NCBI GenBank assembly: GCA_016708725.1
Contig: JADJFE010000030.1
Location: 496,001 to 560,000, forward strand
Source: Candidatus Aalborgicola bjergmarkensis
GTDB taxonomy: Bacteria > Pseudomonadota > Gammaproteobacteria > Burkholderiales > Burkholderiaceae_C
Reading direction: 5' to 3'
DNA length: 64,000 nt
Position 1 is the stretch's first letter; each line of letters begins with the position of its first letter. The notes beneath the pieces were generated by a model. It searched no databases, had not been told where the DNA came from, and worked only from the letters and a program-made list of their open reading frames with translations. Shown piece after piece: positions 62,472-64,000 of the stretch. The translations under genes and the position numbers were made by a program.

Positions 62472-63452
62472 ATGGATGATCAGGCAAAGCTGGCAAGTAA
62501 AATTTTGGTTCTGGACAGTGACACCAGTTGCCACGAGAAAATAAAGGAGTTCTGCGACAGTAACGGGTTGGTGGGCTTGAAGGTACAGCCTGACAACGCG
62601 ATGGCGGTGCTGCGCTCCAATGTAGACTTGGGAGGCATCATCCTGTCAGAGAATTACGGTGGCAAGGAGCATGGCGGCCTGTTGATGGCACGCAAGATTC
62701 ATAATATTCGTGCCGAACTGCCAATTTTTTTGCGCCGGGATTCCGTGTCTTCTCTGGATGATATTCCGGAGGATGATCGTGCAGCGCTCAGTGCGGCGTT
62801 CACAATCAATGACATTGATAATCTGCGCTCCATTCTGGACGAATTCATATTCAGTCTTTCATACCCCAATGCCCTGGTGCGTGGCATCACCGAAATGACC
62901 AAGACGGCCCTGGAGAGTCAATTCAAGGACCTGGAAATAGAGACCGCAACCCCCTACATTGTGCGTGACCGTTTGATCTACGGTGAGATATTCACACTCA
63001 TTCCGCTGGAGGCGCACTGGTGCCGTGGTTACATGATGTTCCAGACCGAGGAGATTCCTTTGCTGGAACTGGTAAAGTCCGATAGAACCCATATCCGGCC
63101 AGCAGAAGGTTTCGATTTTCGTAACCTCAACAGTGTCCTGGGCGAAATCACCAATCTGGTGTGGGGCGCGTTCAAAAACCGGTATGTGGCTACTGACCGT
63201 CCACCCACCAGTTGGGCCTTGTCGCAGGTTCCAATTATCATCAACCACCTGCATCGCTACATTTCCTTCGGTTCCGAAAATCCGCAGCTGTGCTTCAAGT
63301 ACACTGTGGTGGACAGGTCGAAGAAAAATGCAGCGCCTTTGGTGCTGTATCAAAAATTTGTGTTTAATTTGAGTTGGTCGCCTGATGATTTCAAGGAAAA
63401 TGAGACTTCGGTTGAGGACTTGGTAAGCTCAGGCGAATTGGATTTGTTTTAA
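62472..63452 (+). CDS. Pseudo-receiver fused to a CheX-type domain
   Basis: 326 residues. The N-terminal 125 residues follow a receiver-like alpha/beta pattern (KILVLDSDTSC, GGIILSENYGG) but the phospho-acceptor position appears as Ser/Glu rather than Asp in a canonical motif, so it is probably a pseudo-receiver. The C-terminal part carries the phosphatase signature S221-x3-E225-x2-N228 (SVLGEITN) and a later Pro (P254). It ends in SSGELDLF. An AGGAGG-like site overlaps the previous gene's end. It is followed 16 bp later by a CheY-like gene, its likely substrate. Confidence 0.65.
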   Translation: MDDQAKLASKILVLDSDTSCHEKIKEFCDSNGLVGLKVQPDNAMAVLRSNVDLGGIILSENYGGKEHGGLLMARKIHNIRAELPIFLRRDSVSSLDDIPEDDRAALSAAFTINDIDNLRSILDEFIFSLSYPNALVRGITEMTKTALESQFKDLEIETATPYIVRDRLIYGEIFTLIPLEAHWCRGYMMFQTEEIPLLELVKSDRTHIRPAEGFDFRNLNSVLGEITNLVWGAFKNRYVATDRPPTSWALSQVPIIINHLHRYISFGSENPQLCFKYTVVDRSKKNAAPLVLYQKFVFNLSWSPDDFKENETSVEDLVSSGELDLF

Positions 63453-63468
63453 TTTTTTAGAGATAACC

Positions 63469-63837
63469 ATGGCGCAAGTATTAATTGTTGATGACTCAAG
63501 TACTGTTCGAAACGAAGTTGGCGATTTTCTCAAGGCCAACGGTTTGAATGTGGCCTTTGCCGTCGATGGTCGCGATGGTCTGGCCAAGCTCAAGGCGGAT
63601 CCGGCTGTCAAACTGATTTTGTGCGATGTGAACATGCCCAATATGGACGGCCTGACCATGGCCGAGAAGGTGCGTGGTGAACTCAAGAACAGCGCGGTCA
63701 ATATCATCATGCTGACGACCGAAAATTCTCCTGCCATGAAAGAGCGCGGCAAGGCTGCCGGCATCAAGGGCTGGATCGTCAAACCCTTCAAGGGCGAGGC
63801 GGTAATCGCCACCTTGAAGAAACTCGTGGGTGCATAA
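63469..63837 (+). CDS. CheY-like single-domain response regulator
   Basis: 122 residues with a complete receiver: IVDDSSTVR acidic pocket, phospho-acceptor in ILCDVNMPNMDG, MLTTEN and IVKPFKG. It is similar throughout to the receiver at 44170, which also sits beside a CheX-like gene. It is the last gene of the operon beginning at 58334, and a strong terminator follows. It probably receives phosphate from the HPt/ATPase sensor and is reset by the CheX-like proteins. Confidence 0.93.
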   Translation: MAQVLIVDDSSTVRNEVGDFLKANGLNVAFAVDGRDGLAKLKADPAVKLILCDVNMPNMDGLTMAEKVRGELKNSAVNIIMLTTENSPAMKERGKAAGIKGWIVKPFKGEAVIATLKKLVGA

Positions 63838-63867
63838 GCTGCGTTCCTAACGGTTAGGGTCGGCCTG

Positions 63868-63902
63868 AATCACGTGCCCTGTCTGTGGCACGTGATTTTT
63901 CG
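63868..63902 (+). terminator. Rho-independent terminator
   Basis: An 11-bp perfect stem, AATCACGTGCC with GGCACGTGATT, encloses an 8-base loop and is followed by a T-run. It ends the operon 58334-63837. Confidence 0.92.
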
Positions 63903-64000
63903 TTCGTGTTTGTTTTTGTCCGTGCGTGCGTATCTCTCTGTGTCGGAAGCGCAGGCCCATCAATATCCCTAGCTTTGATTGGAGATTGTTCCAATGCCTG
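63903..64000. other. Intergenic tail of the window
   Basis: No gene is recognised. An ATG at 63994 at the very end could begin a following gene, but only two codons are visible. Confidence 0.4.

Overview
The window looks like a chromosomal segment of a betaproteobacterium of the Burkholderiales, most likely Comamonadaceae (Rhodoferax-like). This is inferred from the moderately high G+C, a dispersed intergenic palindrome of a type common in that family, the abundance of chemosensory and cyclic-di-GMP genes, and housekeeping genes such as queG, nagZ, an aminopeptidase P and the 4.5S RNA gene. No rRNA, tRNA, CRISPR array or prophage was seen.

Region 1 (1-17.3 kb) is rearranged and full of relics. 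It opens with a HEPN/MNT toxin-antitoxin pair. Two copies of a 2.2-kb segment carry a P2-type cation ATPase gene; the left copy has at least six 1-bp indels and the right copy has lost its 3' end. Between them lie an IS91-like element that cuts a sulP gene, an MCP-cheW pair, a cheA/MCP remnant, a 5'-truncated mipA, a serine hydrolase, a radical-SAM sulfatase maturase with a polyglycine insertion, a truncated sulfatase and an IS4-type transposase relic. Two inverted copies of a 233-bp MITE-like element, each with a 6-bp target duplication, flank the mipA-to-sulfatase block; one sits inside the transposase relic.

Region 2 (17.4-33 kb) is a signal-transduction island built by segmental duplication. 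It holds a hybrid kinase, a 7TM-DISM kinase with an OmpR-type regulator, an MCP, two GGDEF-EAL proteins, a TonB-dependent receptor and a YfiR-like protein. A promoter with 10-bp direct repeats plus the first codons of one gene (MLQNL...) occurs three times, each time ahead of a different signalling gene. The catalytic end of the hybrid kinase recurs as a frameshifted relic.

Region 3 (33-41.6 kb) is more ordinary: a TetR regulator, a wax-ester synthase/DGAT, a Uma2 protein, a subtilase with a GlyGly-CTERM-like tail next to an antisense-overlapping rhombosortase, nagZ, a dihaem cytochrome and aminopeptidase P. The 4.5S RNA gene follows, then a fossil type I restriction locus abutting a solo IS91-like end.

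Region 4 (42.1-64 kb) has the most interesting systems. Two loci (42.1-44.6 and 58.3-63.8 kb) combine CheX-type phosphatases, CheY-like receivers and sensors sharing a PAS-like segment, without a visible cheW, cheR or cheB. All three CheX-like proteins keep the D/S-x3-E-x2-N signature and share an acidic-aromatic C-terminal tail. Two tandem three-gene operons (47.4-50.3 and 50.6-54.5 kb) each encode an outer-membrane barrel, a small periplasmic binding protein and an inner-membrane sensor; the sensor halves match but the outputs differ (GGDEF versus HPt/CheA-like ATPase). Also present are hipBA with two operators, two c-type cytochrome genes, an AmmeMemoRadiSam pair and queG.
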